NCBI GenBank assembly: GCA_944321175.1
Contig: CALUKI010000028.1
Span: 1-32,891, forward strand
Direction of reading: 5' to 3'
DNA: 32,891 bases
From: an uncultured Alistipes sp.
GTDB lineage: Bacteria > Bacteroidota > Bacteroidia > Bacteroidales > Rikenellaceae
Below, one piece after another: positions 7,063 through 15,659 of this stretch (positions within the stretch are counted from its first letter, which is position 1; the number at the start of each line of letters is the position of its first letter). The translations under genes were made by a program, and so were the position numbers. The notes beneath the pieces were generated by a model. That model saw nothing but the letters and a program-made list of their open reading frames with translations. It did no database searches and was not told the origin of the DNA.

Positions 7063-9045
7063 ATGCTTCAATCGTTGTTCGAAAAATTGCGTTTGGAAAG
7101 CACCTATGTCCGCTCGTGGTTCATCTTGACGATGGATCTGTGTGTCTCGGTATTTGCGACGCTCGTTTCATACCTGTCCATAGGGTCGTTCGTACACGCC
7201 GGAGACGCATCGCATGTCCACTATTTCCTGTTGCTGCTGCTGGCTTTCCTGTGCAGTTTCGCGGCGTTTTATCTTTTCCGGACCTATCATACGATCATTC
7301 GGCATTCATCATTGCGTGAATTGTGGAAACTTGTCGTTGCCGTTTTGCTGAAGGAGTGCCTCATGTTTATGGTCTTGTCGTTCAGGCCATCCGGCATGTC
7401 GATGGAGGAGATAGGTTTGTGCGTGCTGATGGATACATTCATCACGTCGGGCCTCCTTATCATAATGAGGGTATTGATGATTCTCGTTTATGACGCCGTA
7501 ATACAGGCGGGAATCCGCCAGGCCAAACGTATCCGCACGTTGGTTTACGGCGTCGATTCGAAGGAGGTCGCCCTTGTCATGCGGCTGCAGAATTCGCCGC
7601 ATTACAATATCTGCGGGTTTATTGTTTTCGGGAAAAAACTCAAATCGTATGAGATAGCGGAACGTCCCGTTTACTATTTTGAAACCCCCGAAAATATCGA
7701 CTATGTCGTTAAAAAATTCGGTATCGGGGCAATTCTGTTCGCCAACTATGCCAATGCCAAACTCGAAGATGACCGCCTGATCAAATATTGTACGGCACAC
7801 AAGGTCAAAGTCCTTATCGCTCCGCCGATTGATGAGATCGTCGACGGGAAACCGACTCAGAGCGGAGGAATCCGCGACATCAAGATCGAAGATCTGCTGG
7901 GGCGCGAAGAGATCAAGATATCGTTACGGGAAATCATCGATAATTTCAAGGACAAAACGGTTCTGGTCACGGGTGCCGCCGGATCGATCGGCTCGGAGCT
8001 GTGCCGCCAGTTGGCAACCTTCGGAATTCGGCAGCTTGTAATGTACGACAATGCCGAGACACCCATGCACAATATCCGATTGGAACTGGAAGACCGGTTC
8101 CCTGAGTTGAAGTTCGTGCCGGTGATCGGAGACGTGCGGATGCCGGCCCGACTCGACTTTGTCTTCCGCTCGTATCACCCGCAGGTCGTTTTCCACGCCG
8201 CCGCATACAAGCATGTCCCCTTAATGGAGGGGAATCCGTGCGAGGCAATCCTGGCCAACGTCGTCGGGACCCGCAACGTCGCGGATTTCTGCATTCGCTA
8301 CGATGTCGAGAAGATGGTGATGATATCCACCGACAAGGCCGTCAACCCGACCAATGTCATGGGGTGCACCAAGCGGCTTGCCGAAATCTATGTGCAGAGC
8401 CTGGGACAGGCTATTGTCAGCGGCCGGATGAAAGGCCGTACTCAGTTCATCACGACCCGTTTCGGGAACGTGCTGGGGTCGAACGGATCCGTTATACCCC
8501 GCTTCCGCGAACAGATAGAGCACGGAGGTCCGGTAACCGTTACGCATCCGGATATTCGCCGCTATTTCATGACGATTCCGGAGGCCTGCCGTTTGGTCAT
8601 GGAGGCGGCGACCATCGGTCAGGGAAATACGATTTTCGTTTTCGATATGGGCCAGTATATCCGTATTGCAGATCTTGCAAGGCGAATGATCGAACTGGCC
8701 GGTTATCGGGTCGATGAAGATATCCGGATTGTCTATTCGGGGTTGCGGCCGGGGGAAAAGCTTTACGAGGAAGTATTGAGCAATGCGGAAAATACATTGC
8801 CGACCGACCATGAGAAAATCCGCATAGCCAAGGTCCGCGAATACGATTATGACGATGCAAGCCGTGCTGTATCCGAATTGGAACGGTTGGCGCTTGAAGT
8901 GGATATTCCGAATGCCGTGCGGCTGATGAAGCGGATCGTCCCGGAATATCACTCTCAGAATTCCCGTTTCGAGCTGTACGACAAGGAGCTGGCGGAGGAA
9001 AATCTCGCGAAACGGAAAGAACACGAAGAAGAGCAAATTGCATAA
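7063..9045 (+). CDS. membrane nucleotide-sugar 4,6-dehydratase (WbpM/CapD type)
   Basis: The 660-residue protein has about four N-terminal membrane helices (roughly residues 15-140), a CoA-binding-like Rossmann domain (about 155-280) and a C-terminal SDR domain. The NAD loop is VTGAAGSIGSE near 302. STDKAVNPTNVMGCTKR carries M433 and K437, the MxxxK form that replaces YxxxK in the membrane WbpM branch. TTRFGNVLGSNGSVIPRF and GLRPGEKLYEEVL are also conserved. The family turns UDP-N-acetylglucosamine or a related sugar into its 4-keto-6-deoxy form for capsule or O-antigen sugars. It is first in the operon, and rmlA starts 9 bases after its stop. The exact sugar is not predictable. Confidence 0.92.
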   Translation: MLQSLFEKLRLESTYVRSWFILTMDLCVSVFATLVSYLSIGSFVHAGDASHVHYFLLLLLAFLCSFAAFYLFRTYHTIIRHSSLRELWKLVVAVLLKECLMFMVLSFRPSGMSMEEIGLCVLMDTFITSGLLIIMRVLMILVYDAVIQAGIRQAKRIRTLVYGVDSKEVALVMRLQNSPHYNICGFIVFGKKLKSYEIAERPVYYFETPENIDYVVKKFGIGAILFANYANAKLEDDRLIKYCTAHKVKVLIAPPIDEIVDGKPTQSGGIRDIKIEDLLGREEIKISLREIIDNFKDKTVLVTGAAGSIGSELCRQLATFGIRQLVMYDNAETPMHNIRLELEDRFPELKFVPVIGDVRMPARLDFVFRSYHPQVVFHAAAYKHVPLMEGNPCEAILANVVGTRNVADFCIRYDVEKMVMISTDKAVNPTNVMGCTKRLAEIYVQSLGQAIVSGRMKGRTQFITTRFGNVLGSNGSVIPRFREQIEHGGPVTVTHPDIRRYFMTIPEACRLVMEAATIGQGNTIFVFDMGQYIRIADLARRMIELAGYRVDEDIRIVYSGLRPGEKLYEEVLSNAENTLPTDHEKIRIAKVREYDYDDASRAVSELERLALEVDIPNAVRLMKRIVPEYHSQNSRFELYDKELAEENLAKRKEHEEEQIA

Positions 9046-9054
9046 TTACGGAAT

Positions 9055-9936
9055 ATGAAAGGTATTGTCCTTGCCGGAGGTTCGGGTACGCGGTTGTACC
9101 CCATCACGAAAGGCGTCAGCAAGCAGCTGCTGCCCATTTATGACAAGCCGATGGTTTACTACCCCGTCTCGGCGCTGATGATGGCCGGCATCCGCGAGAT
9201 TCTGATCATCTCCACCCCGCTCGATTTGCCCGGATTCCGCCGCCTGCTGGGCGACGGATCGGATTACGGCGTGCATTTCGAATATGCCGAACAGCCTTCG
9301 CCCGACGGTCTGGCTCAGGCTTTTCTGATCGGAGAGCGTTTTATCGGTGACCAGGCCGCCTGTCTGGTTCTTGGCGACAACATCTTTTACGGCGCGGGAT
9401 TTCCCGCCATGCTGCGGTCGGCGGTCCGCACGGCCGAAGATGAGGGAAAGGCAACCGTCTTCGGATACCGTGTGAATGATCCCGAACGGTACGGCGTCGC
9501 GGAGTTCGATGCCGCCGGAAATTGTCTCTCAATCGAGGAGAAGCCCCTTCATCCGAAATCGAACTATGCCGTTGTGGGATTGTATTTCTATCCCAACAAG
9601 GTCGTCGAGGTTGCAAAACGGATCAAGCCATCGGCGCGTGGCGAGCTGGAAATCACGACCGTCAACCAGGAGTTCCTGCAAGACGGCGAACTGAAGGTGC
9701 AGACGCTGCCCCAGGGTTTCGCATGGCTCGATACCGGCACGCATGACTCGCTGGCCGAGGCGTCGATCTTTGTCGAGGTGATTGAAAAACGGCAGGGGCT
9801 GAAGATCGGATGTCTGGAGGAGATCGCCTATCGTCAGGGCTGGATCTCGGCGGAAAAACTGCGGGAACTGGCTCTGCCGATGGTCAAGAACCCGTACGGG
9901 CAGTTCCTGCTCAAACAGCTGGAGGAGAACCGTTAG
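9055..9936 (+). CDS. rmlA: glucose-1-phosphate thymidylyltransferase (RmlA)
   Basis: It makes dTDP-glucose from glucose-1-phosphate and dTTP, the first step to dTDP-L-rhamnose. The protein has 293 residues, as expected. The N-terminal nucleotide loop [18 protein letters not shown] and [14 protein letters not shown] are signature motifs. LGDNIFYG carries the metal-binding aspartate, and [19 protein letters not shown] lies at the sugar site. It lies 9 bases after the 4,6-dehydratase gene in the same operon. Confidence 0.97.
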   Translation: MKGIVLAGGSGTRLYPITKGVSKQLLPIYDKPMVYYPVSALMMAGIREILIISTPLDLPGFRRLLGDGSDYGVHFEYAEQPSPDGLAQAFLIGERFIGDQAACLVLGDNIFYGAGFPAMLRSAVRTAEDEGKATVFGYRVNDPERYGVAEFDAAGNCLSIEEKPLHPKSNYAVVGLYFYPNKVVEVAKRIKPSARGELEITTVNQEFLQDGELKVQTLPQGFAWLDTGTHDSLAEASIFVEVIEKRQGLKIGCLEEIAYRQGWISAEKLRELALPMVKNPYGQFLLKQLEENR

Positions 9937-10002
9937 CATGGATGAAGCCCCTTGCGGTTCGCGGATGGAATCGGAAATGAATTGATTGAAGGAGGACTGA
10001 AG

Positions 10003-10575
10003 ATGAAGGTCATTCATACGCAGATAGACGGGGTCGTGATCATCGAACCGCAGGTGTTCGGGGATGATCGCGGATATTTTTTCGAGAGTTACAGTCAGGC
10101 GCGCTTCGATGCTGCCGTGCGGCCCGTGCGGTTCGTGCAGGACAATGAATCGAAGTCGAGATACGGCGTTCTGCGCGGATTGCATTTCCAGCGCGGCCGT
10201 GCCGCACAGTCGAAACTCGTGCGGGTCGTCAAGGGTATGGTACTGGATGTCGCGGTCGATATCCGGCGCGGTTCGCCGACCTTCGGGCGCTATGTCGCCG
10301 TCGAGTTGTCGGCCGAAAACAAACGTCAGCTCTTCGTGCCGCGCGGCTTTGCCCACGGCTTCTCGGTATTGAGCGACGAGGCCGTATTCCAGTACAAATG
10401 CGACAACCCCTATGCTCCGGAATCCGAAGGCGCTGTTGCGTGGAACGACCCGGCAATCGGTATCGACTGGCGGCTGCCTCCCGACGAGGTGATTCTTTCG
10501 CCGAAGGACAGCTGCCATCCGCTGCTTGCCGATTGCGGAGAACTGTTCGATTACAAGGTGGACTATTATGCTTGA
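10003..10575 (+). CDS. rmlC: dTDP-4-dehydrorhamnose 3,5-epimerase (RmlC)
   Basis: This cupin-fold epimerase acts on dTDP-4-keto-6-deoxyglucose, the third step of the pathway. It has 190 residues. GVLRGLHFQRG contains the catalytic histidine, and FVPRGFAHGF and YKCDNPYAPESE with the catalytic tyrosine region are present. GGAGG (9991-9995), a rare clear ribosome-binding site here, precedes ATG 10003 and decides this start over an in-frame ATG at 9952. The last 8 bases overlap rmlD. Confidence 0.96.
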   Translation: MKVIHTQIDGVVIIEPQVFGDDRGYFFESYSQARFDAAVRPVRFVQDNESKSRYGVLRGLHFQRGRAAQSKLVRVVKGMVLDVAVDIRRGSPTFGRYVAVELSAENKRQLFVPRGFAHGFSVLSDEAVFQYKCDNPYAPESEGAVAWNDPAIGIDWRLPPDEVILSPKDSCHPLLADCGELFDYKVDYYA

Positions 10576-11440
10576 TATTCTGGTTACGGGCGCCGACGGC
10601 CAGCTGGGCCGGTCGTTGCGCCGGTTGGGCGAAGGTTCGTCGAACCGTTATCTCTTTACCGATGTCGCCGAGCTGGATATTACCGATGCCGCCGCCGTCG
10701 GGCGGACGGTGCGCGGCAAGCGGATCGATGTGGTGATCAACTGCGCCGCCTACACGAATGTGGATAAGGCCGAGGAGGACGAGGCGGCGGCCGACCGGAT
10801 CAACCGGCTGGCGGTTGCCAATCTGGCGCATGCCGCAGCCGCAGCCGGTGCGACACTGATCCATGTATCGACCGACTATGTCTTTGCGGGCGATGCAAAC
10901 CGCCCCTATCTGGAGACGGATGAAACGCACCCTGCAGGCGTCTATGGCCGCACCAAACTCGCAGGTGAACGGGAAGTTGAAGCAAGCGGGTGCAAGTCGT
11001 TGATAATCCGCACAGCGTGGCTGTATTCAGAGTTCGGGCACAACTTCATGAAGACGATGCTGCACCTCACGCAGGAACGCGAACGCCTGACGGTCGTATT
11101 CGATCAGGCGGGTACGCCGACCTATGCGGGGGATCTGGCGAAGGCGATCTTCGATATCGTCGAAAGCGGTGCCTATGCCGGACATGAGGGGGTTTACCAC
11201 TACTCCAACGAAGGGGTCTGTTCGTGGTATGATTTTGCCCATGCCATTGCGGCGGAGGCCGGACATACGCGGTGCGAAGTCGTCCCCTGCCACTCGTCGG
11301 AGTATCCTTCGAAGGTGAAACGCCCGACCTATTCGGTCCTGGACAAGACAAAAATCAAAACGACATTCGGCCTGAAAATTCCTCATTGGACGGTGTCGCT
11401 CAAACAATGTTTAAAGAACCTTAAAAACGAATCATTATGA
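10568..11440 (+). CDS. rmlD: dTDP-4-dehydrorhamnose reductase (RmlD)
   Basis: It reduces dTDP-4-keto-rhamnose to dTDP-L-rhamnose, the last step. The protein has 290 residues. The NAD(P) loop is LVTGADGQLGRSL, the SDR serine lies in HVSTDYVFAGD, and the catalytic YxxxK is in GVYGRTKLAGE. ATG 10568 starts inside the rmlC stop region (8-base overlap), which suggests translational coupling. The end overlaps the next gene by four bases (ATGA). Confidence 0.96.
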   Translation: MLDILVTGADGQLGRSLRRLGEGSSNRYLFTDVAELDITDAAAVGRTVRGKRIDVVINCAAYTNVDKAEEDEAAADRINRLAVANLAHAAAAAGATLIHVSTDYVFAGDANRPYLETDETHPAGVYGRTKLAGEREVEASGCKSLIIRTAWLYSEFGHNFMKTMLHLTQERERLTVVFDQAGTPTYAGDLAKAIFDIVESGAYAGHEGVYHYSNEGVCSWYDFAHAIAAEAGHTRCEVVPCHSSEYPSKVKRPTYSVLDKTKIKTTFGLKIPHWTVSLKQCLKNLKNESL

Positions 11441-12234
11441 GAATCGTATTGACAAGTCTGCTGCTGCTCGTGCTGGCGGCAGGCAGCGCGGAAGCAAAGA
11501 AGTACAAACCGGCACCGCGCACGGCAAAAAACATCGTTATCGCGCATCGCGGTTACTGGAATACGCCGGGGGCCTTCGAGAACTCGATCAAGGCGCTGGA
11601 AAACTCCATGAACTTCGGTATTTACGGCAGCGAACTCGACATCAACTTTACCTCCGACGATTCGATTGTCGTGGTGCACGGAGCCAAGCATCCCGTTGTA
11701 AAGACGATGACGATACAGAAAACCCCTTATGCCGAAGTCCGCAAGACGCTGCTGGGCAATGGCGAGGAGGTGCCGACCCTGCGGGAATATCTGCTTGCCG
11801 GCATGGATGATCCGACAACAAAGTATATCATCGAGATCAAAAAACATCCGACGCCTGAGCGCGAACGTCAGATTGTGGCGGGGACAATGGCCCTTGTCGA
11901 AGAGTTGGGACTGAAGAAACGCGTGGAGTACATCTCCTTCAGCTGGAATGTCTGTGAGGCGATCCGTGAGGCCGACCGCAAGGCCGTTATCTATTATCTC
12001 AACGGAGAAAAAACACCGGCCGAGTTGAAAGCCGCCAGGATGAACGGACTGGATTACAGCCTGAAGGTAATCCGCAAACATCCCGAATGGGTCAAGCAGG
12101 CGCACGATCTGGGTCTCAAGGTGAATGTCTGGACGGTAAACGACGAAGCCGACATGAAGTACCTGCTCGACCTGGGCGTCGATTACATTACGACGAACAA
12201 TCCGGTCGAGCTGAAGGCGTTGATCGGACAATAG
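11437..12234 (+). CDS. exported glycerophosphodiester phosphodiesterase
   Basis: This GDPD-family enzyme would split glycerophosphodiesters into glycerol-3-phosphate and an alcohol. It has 265 residues. A signal peptide covers about 1-20 (MRIVLTSLLLLVLAAGSAEA), so it probably acts in the periplasm. The catalytic pair H37-R38 is in IAHRGYWNTPG, the metal ligands E66 and D68 are in SELDINF, and H81 is in VVVHG. The common HD pair is HG here. KVNVWTVND is the usual C-terminal motif. Its start overlaps the rmlD stop by four bases, so it belongs to the rhamnose operon although it has no role in making rhamnose. Its product would suit GlpT, encoded nearby. Confidence 0.9.
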   Translation: MRIVLTSLLLLVLAAGSAEAKKYKPAPRTAKNIVIAHRGYWNTPGAFENSIKALENSMNFGIYGSELDINFTSDDSIVVVHGAKHPVVKTMTIQKTPYAEVRKTLLGNGEEVPTLREYLLAGMDDPTTKYIIEIKKHPTPERERQIVAGTMALVEELGLKKRVEYISFSWNVCEAIREADRKAVIYYLNGEKTPAELKAARMNGLDYSLKVIRKHPEWVKQAHDLGLKVNVWTVNDEADMKYLLDLGVDYITTNNPVELKALIGQ

Positions 12235-12400
12235 GAGGCTGCCGCGTCCTTTCATTCCCGAAAGACCGCTTTTGCCGGATTGCGTGTAAAATCGGGACAG
12301 AGGCGTGCCCAGTTCCGGTCCGCAGGCTGAAGGGCGGAAAGACGGGAGGAGGGGCGCGGGACACGGCCCACGGAGAATCGATCTGTAAATCTACGGAAAC

Positions 12401-13525
12401 ATGTCAAGAAATATTCTGATTACGGGCGGAGCGGGATTCATCGGGAGCCATGTCGTGCGGCTCTTCGTCACGAAGTATCCCGATTACCGGATCGTGAACC
12501 TCGACAAACTGACCTATGCGGGCAACCTTGCCAACCTGAAAGATGTCGAGCAGGCGCCCAACTACCGTTTCGAGAGGTGCGACATCTGCGACTACGATGC
12601 CGTGCGGGCGATTTTCCGCAAATACGACATCGACGGCGTGATCCATCTTGCGGCCGAGTCGCATGTCGATCGGTCGATCAAGGATCCCTTTACCTTTGCG
12701 CGTACCAATGTCATGGGGACGCTGACCCTGTTGCAATCGGCGCGGGAGCATTGGAACGGGGCATGGGATGGAAAACTCTTCTACCATATCTCGACCGACG
12801 AGGTCTATGGCGCGCTGGAGCTGACCCATCCGGAGGGGATCGAACCGCCCTTCTCGACGACGGCGTCGTCAACGGAACATCTGGCATACGGAGCGGATTT
12901 CTTCTACGAAACGACGAAATACAATCCGCACAGCCCCTATTCCGCATCCAAGGCGTCGAGCGACCACTTTGTGCGGGCATACCACGATACCTACGGGATG
13001 CCGACGCTCGTGACGAACTGTTCGAACAATTACGGGCCGTATCAATTTCCTGAGAAACTGATCCCGTTGTTCATCAACAATATCCGTCACCGCAAACCGC
13101 TGCCGGTTTATGGCAGGGGCGAGAACGTCCGCGACTGGCTGTATGTGGAGGATCATGCACGGGCGATCGATGTGATTTTCCATCGCGGGAAGGTTGCCGA
13201 GACCTACAATATCGGCGGCTTCAACGAATGGAAAAACATCGATCTCGTCCGGGTGCTGGTATGCACTGTCGATCGGTTGCTGGGCCGGAAAGAGGGCGAG
13301 GACATGGATCTGATCACCTATGTGACGGACCGTCCGGGCCATGACATGCGGTATGCGATCGATTCGTCGAAATTGCAGCGGGAGTTGGGCTGGGAGCCGT
13401 CGCTGCAGTTCGAGGAGGGCATCGGGAAGACAGTTCGCTGGTACCTGGACAACCAGGCGTGGATGGACAACATCACCTCCGGCGAATATGAAAGGTATTA
13501 CGAGGAGATGTACCGGAACCGATAG
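12401..13525 (+). CDS. rmlB: dTDP-glucose 4,6-dehydratase (RmlB)
   Basis: This NAD-dependent SDR enzyme makes dTDP-4-keto-6-deoxyglucose, the second step of dTDP-rhamnose synthesis. It has 374 residues, slightly longer than the usual 340-360. The NAD loop is ITGGAGFIGSHVV, the catalytic TDE is in ISTDEVYGAL, and YxxxK is in YSASKASSDHFVRAY. NCSNNYGPYQFPEKLIPL and RDWLYVEDHARAI are strongly conserved. It follows the phosphodiesterase gene after 166 bases with no clear promoter between, and is the last gene before the operon terminator. Confidence 0.97.
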   Translation: MSRNILITGGAGFIGSHVVRLFVTKYPDYRIVNLDKLTYAGNLANLKDVEQAPNYRFERCDICDYDAVRAIFRKYDIDGVIHLAAESHVDRSIKDPFTFARTNVMGTLTLLQSAREHWNGAWDGKLFYHISTDEVYGALELTHPEGIEPPFSTTASSTEHLAYGADFFYETTKYNPHSPYSASKASSDHFVRAYHDTYGMPTLVTNCSNNYGPYQFPEKLIPLFINNIRHRKPLPVYGRGENVRDWLYVEDHARAIDVIFHRGKVAETYNIGGFNEWKNIDLVRVLVCTVDRLLGRKEGEDMDLITYVTDRPGHDMRYAIDSSKLQRELGWEPSLQFEEGIGKTVRWYLDNQAWMDNITSGEYERYYEEMYRNR

Positions 13526-13573
13526 CGGCATGTCCGATCCGAGCCGCCGACGGAGGCCGGCGGCAGACAAGCG

Positions 13574-13605
13574 GCGGCGCAACTGTGAGGTTGCGCCGCT
13601 TTGTT
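13574..13605 (+). terminator. terminator of the polysaccharide/rhamnose operon
   Basis: Arms 13574-13583 and 13590-13599 form a 10-pair G+C-rich stem with a 6-base loop, followed by TTTGTT. Confidence 0.85.
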
Positions 13606-13876
13606 CGTTCATGATGTGCAGGGCCGGTATTTCCGTCAGGTTGTACACGTTGTACAGAAGGCTGTTGATTGCCCTCTCCGGATTTGTGTTGCACCGTCAG
13701 CGAGGGCGTTGAAAAAACGGACTGCCGATATGCATCCGCCGCTTCTCGGAGGGAATATTGCCCGGATAAATGCGGCCATATGCGTTTTTTTCTTTATGGA
13801 AAGCACTATGTGCGCTACTTCGCTTCATCACCATTCATTGGATTATCCCTATCAATTGCATCGGGAAATAACGTTA
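13606..13876. other. intergenic stretch without a recognised gene
   Basis: This is the transition from the G+C-rich rhamnose operon to the A+T-richer patch. Short frames are present but none shows a motif or convincing start. I see no promoter, repeat or RNA gene. Confidence 0.4.
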
Positions 13877-14371
13877 TCAATAAAACGTGCATGTTTGTAC
13901 ATAGGCATATGTACCGTGCGCTTTTTCGGCAGAACGCCATCGCCCGTTTGTTTTGAAAACGCAATCTACAAAGTACGAACGCAGTTCCGGTGTGATTTTA
14001 GATGAAGAAGGAGCTGCCAGACGGACTTCTTCAATATTCATATTCTCCTTGAAAATGAGATGGAATGTGATGCTGAACTGGAATTCATCATGGTTATACG
14101 CTGGGCCGTTATAGTAACAACTGTCTATATAATTGGAGAAACCGTCCTTGCCTTTGTCAAAATATACAGGCTGAAGATCAGACGCTGCAAGAATATCTCC
14201 CTCAAGTGTTATATAACCGAGAGAGTCCGCCCACAAGGTTCTTCCTTCCATATCGTATAATATTTTGTTGCCCTTATGGCTATATGGATTTTTATACGCC
14301 TGAGACATGGCGTTATGCGGGGATAATAAAACAACAACAGGAAATACCCATTTAAACATTTTGGCAATCAT
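13877..14371 (-). CDS. exported protein of unknown function, possible TonB C-terminal-like fold
   Basis: The protein has 164 residues from ATG 14371 (alternatives 14383 and 14359). It starts with a signal peptide (MFKWVFPVVVLLSPHNAMSQA). The second half has an alternating strand pattern, FQFSITFHLIFKENMNIEE, and ends with NGRWRSAEKAHGTYAYVQT. That order (strand, signal-like residue pair, helix, W and P/S-A-x-x-x-G, strand) resembles the TonB C-terminal domain seen in many small Bacteroidota proteins. The resemblance is by eye only. It is third in an A+T-rich row of three exported proteins on the minus strand. Confidence 0.7.
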   Translation of the reverse strand: MIAKMFKWVFPVVVLLSPHNAMSQAYKNPYSHKGNKILYDMEGRTLWADSLGYITLEGDILAASDLQPVYFDKGKDGFSNYIDSCYYNGPAYNHDEFQFSITFHLIFKENMNIEEVRLAAPSSSKITPELRSYFVDCVFKTNGRWRSAEKAHGTYAYVQTCTFY

Positions 14372-14482
14372 ATATCGACACATTTATGCGGAATCTCTTG
14401 AAACTGGGCTGTTTTCGTCGTGGTGTATGATATCCCTGCATTCCGTTATATTAATTCCTAAATAGAAATAACAGGGTAGAGT

Positions 14483-14977
14483 TCAATCACATGTCGTATA
14501 TGGGTTGCCGCATTGCATGTTTGGCGGCAACCATCCTCGGACAGGTTGCTGATACTCATCCTGTGCTTCCACAAATAGCCATCCATCACAGATGCCATAT
14601 ACAATAACTGTTTGCTGTACATGCGATTGAAATACAGGTCTCGACATTACATCCGGAGCTTCGTATAAAGGGAAACATTCGTTATTATAATTTCTTGTAT
14701 TTACAGCCAGAGTTCCCTTTCTAACATACAAATAATCAAGTGGATCTGTTATTACACGCAAACAGGAGTCCGATTCAACATCGATATAAAAAATCATCCC
14801 GGCCATACCTTCTTCGACATCAGGATAAACGTCTATTCGTTTCTTTGTTAAAGAGGCGTCATCACATAATGCAACAGGCTTTCCATCAGGATGCCATGTA
14901 AATACTTCAGCTTTCTCTTGTCCGAAAATGACTGTCAGACAGAATAAGCAACTTATTATAAGCCAAGGAAGTTTCAT
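14483..14977 (-). CDS. exported SH3-like protein, paralogue of its upstream neighbour
   Basis: The protein has 164 residues and a signal peptide at about 1-19 (MKLPWLIISCLFCLTVIFG). The remainder reads as two beta-rich units. The second, about 105-160, has FPLYEAPD, a hydrophobic strand TVIVYGICDGWLFVEA and RGWLPPN. This is the layout of bacterial SH3-like domains, which often bind cell wall or protein ligands outside the cytosol. The same pattern is in the next gene upstream (15032-15538), with matching LYE-P, TV-V, D-(W/F)L-V and GW positions and a cysteine near the end (TTCD against NSCT). Ligand and role are unknown. Confidence 0.75.
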   Translation of the reverse strand: MKLPWLIISCLFCLTVIFGQEKAEVFTWHPDGKPVALCDDASLTKKRIDVYPDVEEGMAGMIFYIDVESDSCLRVITDPLDYLYVRKGTLAVNTRNYNNECFPLYEAPDVMSRPVFQSHVQQTVIVYGICDGWLFVEAQDEYQQPVRGWLPPNMQCGNPYTTCD

Positions 14978-15031
14978 ATTATTTCAAGTATCGGAAAGTT
15001 TTGATTCCCCTGAACGCTCTATAATAGTCCA

Positions 15032-15538
15032 TTACGTACATGAGTTGAATATGTTGCAACAGTATCTATCAATCCATCCGTCATATATTACATCTTCAAT
15101 CTCAAAGATGACGTGTAAAAACTTGTCTTGAAAATCCACAACTGTCAATGCGCATTCCGGCCGTTTGCGAATTTTTAGATATGTATCGCTGTTAGGGGAT
15201 TCATACAGTTTAATATATGCACCGATGTCATCGTAATAGACCCGATCCCACACCGTACAATACTTCTTGTCGATCCAGCCGACTCTTGTATTTTTATTCG
15301 AATCGTACAGGTCACGAAACTCTATTTTAAATCGCAGCGGTGATTTGTCTGTAATATAGGCTTCATAGGCATGGTCTTCCAATTCAAAGTCTTGATATAT
15401 GTGGCAGCAGATGCTATCCGTCAGTTGATCCGTATAGATTGGTATGAACGTTTTGTCCCAGTGGAAACAGATCTCTTGTCTTTGCGCATTCGCGCAGAGA
15501 CAAGAGAATATGGCACCTATAAAAATGAATTGTTTCAT
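15032..15538 (-). CDS. exported SH3-like protein, first gene of the AT-rich cluster
   Basis: The protein has 168 residues with a signal peptide (MKQFIFIGAIFSCLCANA). Two SH3-like units are suggested, one ending in RVGWIDKKYC (about 87-96) and one running from IKLYESPN through ALTVVDFQDKFLHVIF to YDGWIDRYCC. The repeated GWID after each unit supports an internal duplication. It is clearly related to the gene downstream (14483-14977), 54 bases away, with which it is likely cotranscribed. A predicted promoter with a palindrome over the start of transcription lies about 80 bases upstream. Cysteines are frequent, which would suit disulphides in the periplasm. Function is unknown. Confidence 0.78.
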   Translation of the reverse strand: MKQFIFIGAIFSCLCANAQRQEICFHWDKTFIPIYTDQLTDSICCHIYQDFELEDHAYEAYITDKSPLRFKIEFRDLYDSNKNTRVGWIDKKYCTVWDRVYYDDIGAYIKLYESPNSDTYLKIRKRPECALTVVDFQDKFLHVIFEIEDVIYDGWIDRYCCNIFNSCT

Positions 15539-15603
15539 TGCGTTGAGATCGTTTGTTTTAATTTGGCTCTGAATTCTTGCTCGATTATTCTTTTTTACTC
15601 AAA

Positions 15604-15618
15604 TGTATCAATGATACA
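15604..15618. promoter_or_regulatory. 15-base palindrome, operator candidate
   Basis: TGTATCA, A, TGATACA is a perfect inverted repeat with a one-base centre. It begins at or just after the predicted start of transcription of the minus-strand cluster, where a bound repressor would block the promoter. Confidence 0.55.
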
Positions 15619-15623
15619 CATTT

Positions 15624-15631
15624 CAAAGATA
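15624..15631 (-). promoter_or_regulatory. -7 element for the SH3-like gene cluster
   Basis: On the minus strand this reads TATCTTTG, an exact TAnnTTTG. A -33 TTTG at the usual distance is not seen. The leader would be about 80 bases. Confidence 0.6.
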
Positions 15632-15659
15632 CGCATATTTCGCCATTATTCCATCACTT

